64,000 nucleotides of DNA. Source: Spisula solida. Its lineage: Eukaryota; Mollusca; Bivalvia; Venerida; Mactridae. Below, one piece after another: positions 47,301 to 59,293 of the stretch (position 1 is its first letter; each line of letters begins with the position of its first letter). The notes below the pieces were generated by a model. It had not been told where the DNA came from, made no database searches, and saw only the letters and a program-made list of their open reading frames with translations. The position numbers and the translations under genes were made by a program. The stretch covers positions 13,088,501-13,152,500 of the forward strand of contig OX365945.1 of NCBI GenBank assembly GCA_947247005.1, read 5' to 3'.

Positions 47301-50300
47301 AATATTAAAGTTTATTAATTTATTTTATTTGTCGTTGTTTATATATTAGGGTATCTACTTAAAAAAAACAATTGAGAAATTGAGAACCGGCGACACACTT
47401 CCCTTGGGGGTAATATACGAGGATGCCCGATTGCAACTTACGGTGTTACAGTAAATATATACACGTCAGAATTAGAACAGTCGGAAAGTCGGCAAGTTTC
47501 GATTCGTTAATCGGTTAACCGGTTAACCGTTTGGATGATTGTACGGTTAACCGGTTAGCAAATTGACCGAATAGTTGCATCCCTACTAATTACTAAGTGA
47601 AAACAATGCAGATTAATGACAAAAAATATGCTGCGCGCAGTAATGCATTTTTTCTACAAGATATTGAAGTAAGCTTAGAAACTTTATGATACACATGGCA
47701 ACAACATAGGCTGGTATACATGTAGTATAAGCATTTAAGGGATGGCGTAGATCAAATCGATGTCAAGAGATAGCCGGAAGACTGGTATGTGGTAGCTCCG
47801 ATAAGAACATCAAATTTGTTTCTGACGCCGTAAATGCAGTTCGACGTTTCAATAATGCGACCATTGTGTATAGAGTTAGAATTTACTTGTGGGACTATCC
47901 AGATGACACTTAGAAATAATTTTAACATGCCGATAGCGAATGTCGGCTGGGTAGAATACTTTTAAAGGACAAATAAGTGGCTGCATGAATTCAGGAGTCT
48001 AAGAAGAATATCTAGGATGAAATTTAGTTAGTGCCACGGAAGTAACGTCATTATGACGTCGTTGATGTCTGACTTGCAGCGATGTCCGTTAGTATGCATA
48101 ATGTATATGCTCATATCTCAATAACTATTCAGTGCATTTTCATGAAATTTGGCTATCGTATTCAAAATAGATTCATGTAACTTTGTGTAAAATTTGGTTG
48201 ATTTTCTTACATTGTGGACGATTTAATAGCATCAGTGACATTACTTTTGGATCAACCCACGTACTAACAGTTTTTGTATGTTTGTAGCGTCTGGTCACAG
48301 CTCGAATGACCACAAAAGAACTATAGGGATGCAATTGTAAGATATCCCTACGATGCTCATACGAGTTAAGAAAATCTGTACGATGCTCGTACGAGTCTTC
48401 AGTGTCTGTACGGGCTCAGTTCGAACGCCCTGCAAGTTAGCCAAAATCAACTTGTACGGAGCTTGTAAGGAGTTTGTAGGGCAAATGTGACCTGAGCATA
48501 ACTTACTAACAATAGAAAATGGTTGCATGTGTCATCTGTGTCTGATAGTGTGAGATAAACTGTTAAGCACAGGTTTTTGCAATACAATTAGATTGAAGAA
48601 TGGTGAAATATGAGAGTATTATGAAGCCACAACTATTTTAAGCAATTTTGTTTTTATAATCTCATCGTCAGTTTTGATCAAAGTCTACATGAAGAACACA
48701 TATTTTGAACAGTGAGCAATTTTTTAAAAGTGAGAGCAAACAAATAAAATAAATCATTTGCCAAGATTAGAAGAACCGATCATGGACTTCCATGTAGGAT
48801 CAGGATTCCTACCCCAAGAGTGAGATATCCTTATCCTACATCCACTGTCTCATGATGGATTATTTTTTCCAACATAACTTGAGAAAATTGGAGTTTATAA
48901 CATTATTTAGCTTTCATGGTGTCAACATGATGTTATCATAATGTGCTGTTTGCAGTATGTTAATTTTCAAACCAATTATTGATAATAATGTACATAAAGA
49001 GTACGCAATTACGTTTTGTTTAAGAAAGTGCTTTTAAATGGTATTATAGAGTTCATTGATGTATGCTTTGCTAGCTCAATATCGTCAGTAACATGTAATT
49101 CCCAAAACTAAAATATTCGGCTCTATGTCGCATACACTCTCATGTAGGAAAGACTTTTCTTCCATTAGCAACGGACCTACCTCTCATTAGCAACGTCAGA
49201 GAATATATTATTATCTGCATAATATTAGCACACAAAACCCAACTATACCTCACTTGAAAACAACCTCATTATTAAGATCACCTCAAAATAAAGACCATGA
49301 TTTCTCAAGTTCATTTTCAATATTTTGTTTTTTATGAAGAAACGATTTTGCGAATGAGTCAGGGTATCTGACCACCAACATAACTGGAAGTGTTCAAGTA
49401 TAATACACACCTTCGGACATTCATCTTCAATGACAAAGTAGCCAAGACTGCTTTCAATACATTCCATACTTGATTTGTTAACTTCGATAGCGACCACTCG
49501 TTCTCTAACCTGTAATGTATACAAGGATTATCAGCTTCACATAATGCAATTAACAATTATAATATATAAATTAGTCAAACCTGTTTTCTATCACAGTTCT
49601 ATTACACGTTTCTACATAAACAACACTGGTAGCCAGTTTATTGCAATTTTTAACCAGTACTTACTCTTCCACAACAAAATTTTACTAAAATAATGCCCAT
49701 AGCTGCAAATAACAGCAAATAACTGCCAATAACTGCAAGTATCATTAAATAACAGCAAATACCAATTAGCATATGCTGATAAACATTCCTCTATACTTTC
49801 ATAATAATAGGTTAGGTCCTTAAAACTTGGCAAATTGCTGTCACTATGGCCATGTGCATACAATTTTTCATATGCCATTATGGTAATGTCAGGCATGTGA
49901 TTACACCAAAAGGTTGAAATAACCTTCTCCATGCCATCACCCTTGCAAAAACATCATTTTTGAGTAGGTCAGATTGAATCTAGACCCTTTTGTTTTAAAG
50001 ATTGTCAGACAAAGAGGCACAAATCGGCCTAAAAAAAAAAGAATTACACCCCCGTAATGTATATGTAAATATATGCTCAGTAAAGAGTTAAATACGCACC
50101 TTAGCCCAGTAATCTCTATTTTGTGCAGTAAACACACCAACATTACAGAATTCTTTCACCTCTGTAACAGAAACAAATACATATCAGTAAATCCTAAGTA
50201 AGAAAGTAAATCCTCTAACAGAAAGATATATGGATGTGTACAAATATTCAACAAGCCTGCTGAAACTTATTCTCTTTCACAAGTATATTCTTCACATGAA

Positions 50301-53300
50301 TCATTTTTGCCACGGAACTTAGACTAACCACTGATGTATGAGGATGACTGAAACTTGGTCAGCATAAATATAAAAATTTCAGCTGGTACCTGGCTTTAAA
50401 ATTATGCTGAAAAATCGTTTCTGCGAAGTTTCTGCTTTTATGACCATTGCTTTAACACTTAGGAGAAATATTGACACCCGTCTGCTAATTCAATTTAATA
50501 ATAATTTTTTATAAACCAGATTTATATAGAAAATATGAAGAACAGGGCAAAGTGTTCCATTTATGAATCAAACAATTGAAATGAACTGTACTTGAATGAT
50601 TTTTAGCCCGAACCTAATGAGTACTCTTCATGAGAAGGTAGAAAAGTGATATGTTTATAAACTATTATTTCTTATCAACATACCGTCGGCCATTTTGACA
50701 ATTTGATGCAGAATTCCATGAATTTCTGGAATGCTTATAAGAACTTCTTTTCCATCACTGTCTTTCTTGTAAACATCAAGTTTGTAGTATACACCTTTTC
50801 TGTAGATAATGATGTGATTTTGTTCCTTGTATGTCTTTATATCATCCATTCCTAACTTAGGTAAACGAGCAGTACATTGAGTTTTCCTGAAACATAAGAT
50901 AACCAAACTTTATTATAATCTAACATTCCTGTTAAAATAAAGAGAGCAAGTCCTTTTTCCCAGTGTGTGCAAAATATAGTGATCATTGTTCTATAGGGAA
51001 CATCATAACCCTGTAAGTAAGAATTCACACATTTTCAAATCAACACATTTTATCATTTTTCAAGTAAAATGATAATTGCAAATAGACAACACCTTGTAAA
51101 CAATTTAGCATTTTTACACCCAGGACCAGTACTTATAAATAGGACCATTTAACGAGCCGAAATCTTGTGACTTCTTGGCCGTTCATGAATTTAGTCATGC
51201 GATCAGAAATTTTCCATTGACAAAGAAGACGCAATTTTGTATTGATCTGTCAAATCTGCACCAATTTCTTCGCCTCTATAATTATGCATCAGTTACGTGG
51301 CATAAAGTTATGTATATTAGTTAATTGGAGAGTTTACAGACTGGATTGTCTCCCCTACATGAATCATTTTCTGTAACTGGATTCTGTACTTATTATTGGA
51401 AAATGATTGTTGATGGCTATTGGGACACGATATATCTATGGAACGAAGGGTTAAAGTACAAACATCAATCATACACAGTAATATACAATGTAGACCAGGA
51501 ACCAGTACCTGTATCCATCCATAGTGAGAGGTATGAGATCTTGCATGTATTGGGGAACCAGCATATCTTCAAGAATATCTTCAACAAATCTAAAATAAAC
51601 CAAATTAATACATGCAAATGAAGCCAACACAATTAATAAAATTAATATTTTTGTAAATACAGAACAAAACAATTCTTATATTTCATGTATGATACGGTTA
51701 AACAAGTGTTTAAAACAATCTGGGAACAAAGGCAAAGTTCTGTGCTCAAGACATACTTTTTTTCTTTTTTTTTTCTTTTTTTTTCTTTTTTTTTTTCTTT
51801 TTTTTTCTTTTTTTTTTCAAGACATCCTGGGAACAAAGGCAAAGTCTACATGTATTACAAAGCTTGTCTGCACTCAACAAAGACCACCAATTTTATCTCT
51901 AATCAGACCATCGCCAATGATGTACAACCTGTTAAGGGAGACCATCGGTTAACAATGACCATGTTTTACTGTTCACATGGGTGGTCTTTACAGAAAGATT
52001 TGATGGGTTATTACAAAATGTAAGCTTGTTGTCAATTTTCCTTATTCCTTATGACTTATGTCCAAGATAGGTCAATGATTTGTAGGAGATTATAGGACAT
52101 TTCAAATTGCATGGGTGAAAGTTTGAAATTCTGAAAAACCTGAAATCTTCAAAAATTAACAATTTATATAGGGAAAATAAAGAAAAACAGGCTTTTCGGT
52201 ACTCTCAAAAACCTGAAATTCAGGCATGTGCTGAAAAACTTTCACCCATGCAATTGATACAAAAAATGACTTTTTGTGATGCTGTGGTTTGAAAAGATGG
52301 CATTAGATGCATAAAATCAGTGTCAGTATTAGGAAGTCGACGTCACATAAATAAATAGATAAGGGAGACAACCTGTCCCTTTGGCGCAACAGGTTGTATC
52401 TCACTATATAGTATATAGAGAGATAAAACCTTGCTGTGCTAGAGGGACGATTAATTTTTACTACTGTATTTAAAAGGATTTAAAACAATCAACTCACCTG
52501 AGTACATAGTAGATATGGTTAGCAGCACGAGCTAGCTGATTGGTTGTTGGGGCAGTCTTCCTGTCTATGGCGTAACAGTTTACATTTACTGAAATAAACA
52601 AGCAGACGGTCACATTTATAAATACCACTACAATGATGACAAGCCAGTGAAAACATCATAAAGAGGAATAACACTTCAATAAATTACACAAAGCATCCTA
52701 ATAAAAGTTAAACGCACAATTTTTGCAAAATTTACATTCCAAGTGAAAACTTGAAATTCCAGTGAGTTTTCCATGACAACAATGCAAAAATTGTTTTTAA
52801 TGACTTTTCTGAACAAAACATGGCACATGAGTGTACCCTATGTATATCAAATTATCCGAGTGTACCCAATGTATAGAGAAGGTTGTGCAGCAGCCATGTT
52901 TAGCCGCAATGTATATGATGGCACGAACGCTGGTACCACGTTTTTTTACAGTTTTCAAAGCAAACACCAGACACCAGTTCCTGTAACATCATATCGGTTG
53001 TGGCTAAACATGGCCGCTTCACAACCTTCTCTGTACAAAGGGTTCACTCAGATAATTTGATATACATTGGGTACACTCAGATAAATTTATATACATAGGG
53101 TACACACAGATAAATTTATATACATAGGGTACACACAGATAAATTGAAACCATGTGCCTACAGAACAAACCTACTTTCCATGATTTTTGCCACGTCTCTT
53201 ATTTAAAAAGGCATATAGCTTACGGGGAATTGGAGATGGTATGAAGACATGTGATTATTTCATCATACTTACCAGCAGAAGGTTCCCTGTATCCTAAATA

Positions 53301-53752
53301 TGCCATCTGCAGCCAGTATTCAGACAACCAATTTCTCTTCACCAGATATCTATTAATAGCAACCAATGAAATTCAAATGGCATCCACTGTTAAGAAGGTA
53401 TAGGATATTTTGATGGGTGAATTTTAAATTTCTGACATTTTGGTGTGCATGAATATAAGCAATTTTTTTCATTCCTAGTCTTATCTGTTTTATTTCGAAT
53501 AATTATTACCTTAGAAAACCAGTCTAAAATACAGGTCAATGACTGGCTGAATCAAAGAGAAAATTTGTAATTGACCAATGGCAATCCTGAATTTATAGAC
53601 TGATCTTCAAACTGGATAAATGTCAGTAAGTGTACCTCTGTTGTAAGTATTGCTGCAGTTTTGGACCTTCCTTCACTCGGAATGTCTCAGTAGCGGTCAG
53701 CAGTTCGATAAATTCTTCATCAGATAAAATTGGCTTCATGGATGACAGGAAT
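38400..53752 (-). CDS. Carnitine O-acyltransferase (choline/carnitine acyltransferase family), C-terminal 16 exons; N-terminal exon not found
   Basis: In transcript order the exons are 53636-53752, 53273-53349, 52498-52588, 51509-51589, 50684-50886, 50100-50161, 49411-49509, 46281-46330, 45487-45571, 42863-42972, 42199-42265, 41603-41692, 40702-40772, 39752-40004, 38962-39115 and 38400-38506. All junctions are GT-AG and the frame stays open for 571 residues to a TGA. The visible part starts at [14 protein letters not shown], so about 30-40 residues are missing relative to octanoyltransferase, or far more if it is CPT1-like with membrane helices. Visible motifs are NAEHSCGD (catalytic His ~282), GRTETIR (~406-412), GWDRH (~459-463), LSTSQTP (~493-499) and LGGGFSPV (~513-520). 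TET and the Arg of DRH are the carnitine-binding signature; choline acetyltransferase has VDN and Asn there. Gly at the position of CrAT Met564 fits medium- or long-chain acyl groups. The C-terminus (KTLLD) has no PTS1 signal, unlike peroxisomal CROT. CROT-like or divergent CPT1-like remain open. Confidence 0.93.
39458..39727. mobile_element. MITE (270 bp) in acyltransferase intron
   Basis: CAGGGGTGTTGAC and the inverse GTCACCCCTG form the ends. The interior (CCATAACTTTGCCATTACTT) is shared with 30238-30715. One end lies 24 bp from the exon at 39752. Confidence 0.65.
40463..40676. mobile_element. MITE (~215 bp), imperfect TIRs
   Basis: GGTCCCACTGAGGAATTCC and CTCAGTGGGACC face each other, with CATCGGCGA words in both ends. 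It is intronic. A TCTTATCTTATC tail near 40160 suggests a separate retroelement 3' end. Confidence 0.6.
41440..41590. repeat. Palindromic repeat, also at 46010-46085
   Basis: CAACATTTCTTAAACTCGTC and CTCGTTTAAGAAATGTTG face each other. The right half with GATCTCCAnAGACAA and ATGGATCCTATAT recurs at 46015-46090. It ends 14 bp from the exon at 41603. Confidence 0.65.
43104..43536. mobile_element. pogo-like MITE (433 bp)
   Basis: CAGTGGTACCTCTCTTGAGC and the inverse AGAGGGAACACTG form the ends, with TA on both sides (43102-43103 and 43537-43538). It is non-coding and intronic. Confidence 0.8.
43865..45418. mobile_element. Dispersed repeat with TTATGCCCCC ends, interrupted by a hAT element
   Basis: TTATGCCCCC and GGGGGCATAA mark the ends. 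Interior direct repeats (GTCTAAGTCCAAAAT, AAGGTCAAAATGAGGT) occur near 44080, 45190 and 45220. A hAT-like element occupies 44129-45064. Elements with such ends are widespread in molluscs, as far as I recall. Confidence 0.65.
44129..45064. mobile_element. hAT-like non-autonomous element (936 bp), 8-bp TSD
   Basis: CAGGGATGGGTACAATTA and the inverse GGTACCCATCTCTG are flanked by GTTGATAT at 44121-44128 and 45065-45072. The interior is rich in AATTAATT. There is no transposase frame. Confidence 0.88.
45609..45950. mobile_element. hAT-like MITE (342 bp)
   Basis: CATACATGCCA and TGGCATGTATG form the ends, with CTCATA on both sides (45603-45608 and 45951-45956). The interior has many CTCCTGCATTT words and CTCACGCA. 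Its edge is about 35 bp upstream of the acceptor of the exon that encodes the catalytic His. Confidence 0.75.
46542..48261. mobile_element. Tc1/mariner-like non-autonomous element (1.72 kb) hosting a hAT element
   Basis: CGTGGGTAGATCCAAAAGTA and its inverse (ACTTTTGGATCAACCCACG) lie next to TA (46540-46541 and 48262-48263). No transposase frame was seen. A hAT element with its own target duplication interrupts it at 46913-47585. Confidence 0.82.
46913..47585. mobile_element. hAT-like element (673 bp), 8-bp TSD, nested
   Basis: TAGAGATGTAAACGGTTAAC and the inverse end ATAGTTGCATCCCTA are flanked by CTAATTAC at 46905-46912 and 47586-47593. The subterminal regions carry multiple GGTTAACCGGTTAACC palindromes, possible transposase binding arrays. 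Confidence 0.9.
51720..51845. repeat. T-rich (TTTTTTTTC)n microsatellite between direct repeats
   Basis: CTGGGAACAAAGGCAAAGT occurs at 51720 and 51827, and CAAGACAT at 51747 and 51818. Between them is a run of T with interspersed C (51756-51817). The Phe-rich and Lys-rich frames here are spurious. Confidence 0.85.
52376..52455. repeat. Hairpin repeat related to 35330-35400
   Basis: GGCGCAACAGGTTGTATCTC pairs with GAGATAAAACCTTGCTGTGC. It lies about 40 bp from the exon at 52498. Confidence 0.6.
52838..53072. mobile_element. Foldback (hairpin) element in acyltransferase intron
   Basis: Arms of about 90 bp (52838-52925 and 52984-53072) are inverted copies, including GAGAAGGTTGTGCAGC and GGCTAAACATGGC words. 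Confidence 0.8.
53055..53150. repeat. ~30-bp tandem repeat attached to foldback arm
   Basis: GGGTACACnCAGATAAATTT then ATATACATA repeats about four times, continuing the right arm of the foldback. Confidence 0.75.
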
Positions 53753-54163
53753 CTGAAAATATATAATAACGACCAATACTAAGATAAGAGCACATTTCCA
53801 CAAAAAACAGGGGTGACTTCTGCTGAAGTAAAACACTACGGAGTACTCAAAAGTGCTTTGCTCGGAAACAGTTTGCAACCAAAAAGCAGCAAATTTATTG
53901 GCTACTGGCAAGCTCTAGTCAATAGCATACCCTCGCACAGCAAAGTACTACCTAGTGAAGGAGTCTGTTGCACAAATAAACTTCTGGCTAGTAGTGTGTC
54001 ATTGATGCAGGAGAGCACTCCATAGTGCTTTATGGTAGCACTTTGATTTAAAAATTTAAACAAGGGCAATAACTCTGTTGGAAATAGGTTTCAGCAAAAA
54101 CAACACTTCAGTTCCTACATAACTTCAAGAATGAACTAGAGCTGTCGCCATTCGGCAGACTAA

Positions 54164-54388
54164 TATACCCCTGCCGGCAAAGGGCCATAATTCTGCCAAA
54201 ATTCATCGCAGCGCACATTCCTTTCTTCATGCACATCTACATGTTGAGGCTGTTCATCTGTGTAAGATTAAGCGAAATCCTGCCAAAACTGTAGGAGGAG
54301 TTGCGTCCACAAGAATTAGTCAATGGACAGACAGACAGACAAGCTGAATCCAGTATACCCCTCTTACAACTTGTTGTGCGGGGGTATA
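54164..54388. mobile_element. Dispersed repeat with TATACCCC ends
   Basis: TATACCCCTGCC and GGGGGTATA mark the ends. The interior has GGGCCATAATTCTGCC and a GACAGACAGACA stretch. It is similar in style to the 43865-45418 element. Confidence 0.6.
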
Positions 54389-55014
54389 AATATGTTTAAA
54401 TGCATTCTAATTCTCATCAGTTAATACACATGATCAGGGTAAGTAATAGGTACCATCATACTTCACTATTATGGTTCTTCACTTGTTATTTGATAGTAAA
54501 TATTTTTGCCTTGGACTTGATTAATTCTACTTAATATCGATTCACTTTGATGTATTTTAAAATTAACATTCAGACTGTGGAAGTTCTTCTGATAGCGAGT
54601 ACTATCTAGACAAGCATTCATTCGACATATGAAAGAAATTTACTGGTATAATATACTAGTATATAATATTTCACCAGTAAAAAATCAATCCTCCGTAACA
54701 GTCATAGATAATTTTGTACAATATTTCCAGGTTAATGAATAACCCACTCCGTATCTATAGATACCAGCTGTCGCCTACTGAGAGTATTATGATGTCGGCT
54801 TAATATTGAATTCTTGAAAGTGTCAGGTTTACTTTCCAGTCTATTTCCACCAGTTGTGAAAAAAACCCGACATTCTTCACATTAAATAGCATAACATCAG
54901 ACTTCTGAACGTGTCTGATCAAAAACTTCAATACAGACCTTATCAAGGAACATCAAGTTTGGTTGCTTAACACAGGTAGCTGTATAAAACAGGTGTATTA
55001 ATTAAAAAAAATTA

Positions 55015-55630
55015 AAATTAGGATTTCATATAAATAATGGCTGCTAATTTCAGGTGACTACAAACACTGACAGTAGGTGACCACTAACACATGTTTGACT
55101 GCATACAAGACAAATTTTAATATTAGGATTTCATATAAATAATGGCTGCTAATTTTAGGTGACTACAAACACTGACAGTAGGTGACCACTAACACAGGTT
55201 TGACTGTATATAAGACAGGTGTTAGCTTCAATCAGGTGACCACTAACAGGTTTGACTGTATATAAGACAGGTGGTTGTTTCATTGAGGTGACTACTAACA
55301 CAGGTTTGACTGTATATATGACAGGTGTTAGCTTCAATCAGGTGACCACAAACAGGTTTGACTGTATATAAGACAGGTGGTTGTTTCATTGAGGTGACTA
55401 CTAACACAGGTTTGACTGTATATAAGACAGGTGTTAGCTTCAATCAGGTGACCACTAACCCAGGTTTGACTGTATATAAGACAGGTGGTTGTTTCATTCA
55501 GGTGACCACTAACACAGGTTTGACTGTATGTAAGACAGGTGTTTGCTTAATTCAGGTGACCACTTACACAGGTTTGACTGTATATAAGACAGGTGGTTGC
55601 TTAATTCAGGTGACGAACACAGGTTTTGAC
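55015..55630. repeat. 54-bp satellite array with flanking ~115-bp units
   Basis: About 8 units of GGTTTGACTGTATATAAG, ACAGGTGGTTGTTTCATT and CAGGTGACCACTAACACA run from about 55190, with GTTAGCTTCAAT and GTTGTTTCATT variants partly alternating. Two ~115-bp related units precede them at 55021-55190. The period is 18 codons, hence open frames on both strands. Single units are at 26105 and 60065. Confidence 0.92.
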
Positions 55631-58600
55631 AGTATTCAGTAACCAACTTCTGAATACCTTATTTAGGCTTTTGAAGTCTCACCTAAATTAATCAGACTAG
55701 AATAATCTCATAGCATTCCATTGATTTGTATTTGATTTAAAAGCTATGACGTCATAGCAAAAAATGCTATGTAAATATTATTGATAACTAACAATACTGT
55801 ATTGACAGTGTAAAAGTGTAGATCATGATAACCCAAGTATGCCATAATGACTATTAATTAAACCTTACACATGGTACAGTACACTTATATTGAAATTAAA
55901 CCATAATCGAAAATTATTTAACTGTAACATACATATAAACACCTACTTCATAAACGTTCAAATTAAATGGTTGAAATCTTAACATATAAACAAGCGACTA
56001 CTTGTCTTTATTTACGTTTCATTGCCTTTACAATGCACAGTAAATTATAAAGTTAAATATACATTAAAAGACAGAGCTGATAAGATAATCAGTATATTTA
56101 TACAGACTGACACTTAATAATTGCTAGAACCTTATCCATGCATAAACTGAGCACTAAACCCTTTATGAGCTTTCAGTACCCCCCCCCCCCAGATTATTGT
56201 GAAATGCAGTTTTTTTAAAATTGCTCTATTGTGTCGTCTTAAACTTGATACACATATTTTGTTTTATTTAAAATCAGAAAATAAGAAATATTTGTAAAAC
56301 CTTTTAAGTAACAAGAAATAGGTTACATGTACTTTACATGAAGGGTCACAGTGACCATGACTTTTGACCTGCTGACCTAATATTCAATAGAGATCATTAG
56401 ACTACATTGGGCATGACATCTTTCCTCCCTCTAAGTTTGATGATGGTTATGACTCCAGCTTTCTCTAGATATTAATCTATTGATGACCGAAATCATCAGG
56501 ACAATACACCTAAACTTCCTTTAAATGGGTTAGAATTTTGCCAGGCATATTTAAAAAATATGGCAACTTGACGATAAACAAACTATTATTTCCTTACCCC
56601 TAAATCAGGACAATATTTCGTTCAGACCAAGTAAAAAAGACCAACATAAAGCGTGACAACCAACAAGTAAATCAGAACATTCAGTAAAGTAAATATATTA
56701 ATATTAACATAAGATAACCTTACACTGATACGATTTGTATCTTTATAGTTCATTCAAGGTGATTTAGTACTATGATAGTGTGACCGCATTCTTACACTCA
56801 CCGCTCTATCTACGATATCATGAGACTGAGACGGTATTACGCAATATTTCATAATCGTATTCATAGCCTTTTTTCTTAATATTTCATTTCATTAATAGAG
56901 AAAATTGGCTCAACCATTGATTTTGGTATAGGATTAAATTTCATTTCACCGAGTTATAGTCCCTTAGTAACAAATTAACTTGGTCCTCATACCTTGTTGG
57001 GCATTGCGCTTTGTAATAATTATTTTGGTATACATGTACATTGTATGAGATGTTTTTATGTTTTCTGTACTCAGCTGGTTAAGTTGAGTGCTGTCCGATT
57101 TTCTATTATCTTTTTCCATAAATATTGTTAATTCAATATTAATATTATATATCTAACTTTGGACTGTGTTATTACGAGTGGGGAGTGGTGTATTTAACCG
57201 GTCTTATTATTGAGGTGACCTTTATATGACTTGAGGTTTTACTGTGTCTCTATAAATGTCCCAAAATTCATGTTATAATGATGTAATAGAAAATTTTTCA
57301 AACACCAATATTTGCCAAAGGCATTATTATACTTATTTAGCTATAGGACAAATTCTGTCAACATACTATTCAGGTTCACACTGCTAACATTCCGGTTGTC
57401 ACTATAAATGTTCAACCAGATATGATAAATTATTTTCTAATCTATTTATCAACTTACTTGTGTATTTCTATTTCCAGTTTTTACCTGTCAAGCAATATAT
57501 GAAATGTAGTTGCTTAAAGCAGACATATGTTTAATGCAGACCTGTGTATAGCATGGAGAATTTGACTTGATCCTGACCTTTAAGCATGAATATTATTCAA
57601 GGTTATTGTGTTGAATATATAAATTTCTGCAAGCAAATCATGCAACATCGGTCATTCAGATTTGTGTTGGTATTACACTTTGAGTATCTTTGTGATACTT
57701 CTCGCTTATGAAAACAAACAACCAGGATTAAAAATATAGACAATAAATCAGCTGTTAAATTATGCTAATAGAAGGTCAAAGGTCATGTCAAATTCTCTGT
57801 ACTATCGTAACAATCATGTGTTTAATATTAAAACTAGAATTAATTGTTATTATTATTATTTGAAAATGAATGTCTCCCACAAACTCATATATTATTACCA
57901 TTTATTGATCCTTTATTACCATGAAAGGGCCATTACATCCAGCGTCCAACCTAAAATTCCTGATAATATGCATAACTATGCTTGATACCAAATTGTATTG
58001 ACATCCAACCAATAGTTGAGAAGAACAAGTCTTTTAGTATGGATAAACTGGGGATTTCAACATTAGTATACCGGTAGTCTTGAGAAAACTGACTTTACTA
58101 CATTGTATTATAACTGTATAGTCTTGGTGACGTCATACACCTGACATCAATGGAATCATTTCTGGCATGTTCGCCATCTTTCGGTAGGAACAGGCAGTCA
58201 ATTTTCATGTCATTTTTCAAGGTCCAACAGTAGAGAGTCAACAATATTAACCCTTTACTCCATATAAATCTGATCTATACATCTATACTGACACACCTCC
58301 ACAGAGACACATTTGGACTATGTAGTGGTCTGATCAGTCATAACATTATACAATGTAACCTCAGAACTTGCTGGTCGAATAGACCAGATAGGTGATAACC
58401 TTCTAGTTCTAAAACCGTCATACTCAGGTGACTAGACCAGATAGGTAACAATCTTTCTCTAACCTTCATACTTTATCATTGTCAACAACCATCATTTGTT
58501 TACTGACATTATAAATGATATCACAAGTTGATAAAGTTTAAATATAGAACAATATTTAGAAAACATGGTTGAGAGGACTGAACCTGCATCCTAGGTCAAC

Positions 58601-58807
58601 TGAAGTTAGCAGCCATCTACCTTAAGCCAACACCGACAAAACTATTTACCTAAATTGTCGGGGCCATTATAGCAAAGAAAGAATCATTAAAGTCGATCAA
58701 ACAGGAATCCCCAAAAATGAAGTCGGACAACCTCTTCAAAATAAGTTTCCCATTTTATCAAAAATTCAAATATAAATATTTTCTCTAAAAATTACAGGAC
58801 AAACCGG

Positions 58808-59293
58808 GGCTCTAGGGTTGACTATCGGGTCCAATTTTTACTATTGCAATACTATTGCTATTGCTGAAAGTACTATTGCAATACTATTGTATTGCTGGAA
58901 ACTATTGCGATACTATTGCAATAGATATTGCCAAGATTTAAAAATCAGAGATTAACTTGTAAATGCAAATTTGCACTGTGTAAGATATCACTTTGTTGTA
59001 CAGCATTCTAATCTAATATTTGTGAAAATTGATTTAGACAGAAATAGATTAATAAAATTGAACCAAATACTGCATTGTTGGTCCTTTATTTTTTTTAATT
59101 AGTGTTTTTAACGAGAACGGAAGTTGTTTTAAATTAATAATTAACTTTATTTATAAAAAGGAAATTATCGTAACTATCGATAGTTGAACTATCGGTGATA
59201 GTTATTGGATCGAGACTTTTACCATCGATCCATACTATCGGGACACCCGGGATCGCAATGCATCGATATTTCAATGCATCGGCCCACCCCTAA
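58808..59293. mobile_element. hAT-like element with degenerate left end
   Basis: The right end is GCATCGGCCCACCCCTA, a common hAT terminus (TAGGGGTGGGC reversed). The left end near 58810 starts TAGGGTTGACTATCGGG. The interior has CTATTGCAATACTATTGC repeats and TATCGATAGT palindromes. No matching 8-bp flanks were found. Confidence 0.55.

Noticed and set aside
51642..52023. Phe-rich and Lys-rich frames
   Set aside because: Translation of the T/C microsatellite.
55155..55642. Open frames with TVYKTGG-type 18-residue repeats
   Set aside because: Translation of the 54-bp satellite; frames are open on both strands and lie in a presumed intron.
58150..58200. LPVP on the minus strand as a candidate N-terminal exon of the acyltransferase
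   Set aside because: LPVP is typical of the family, but here it directly follows a stop codon, has no acceptor AG before it, and the downstream residues do not fit.
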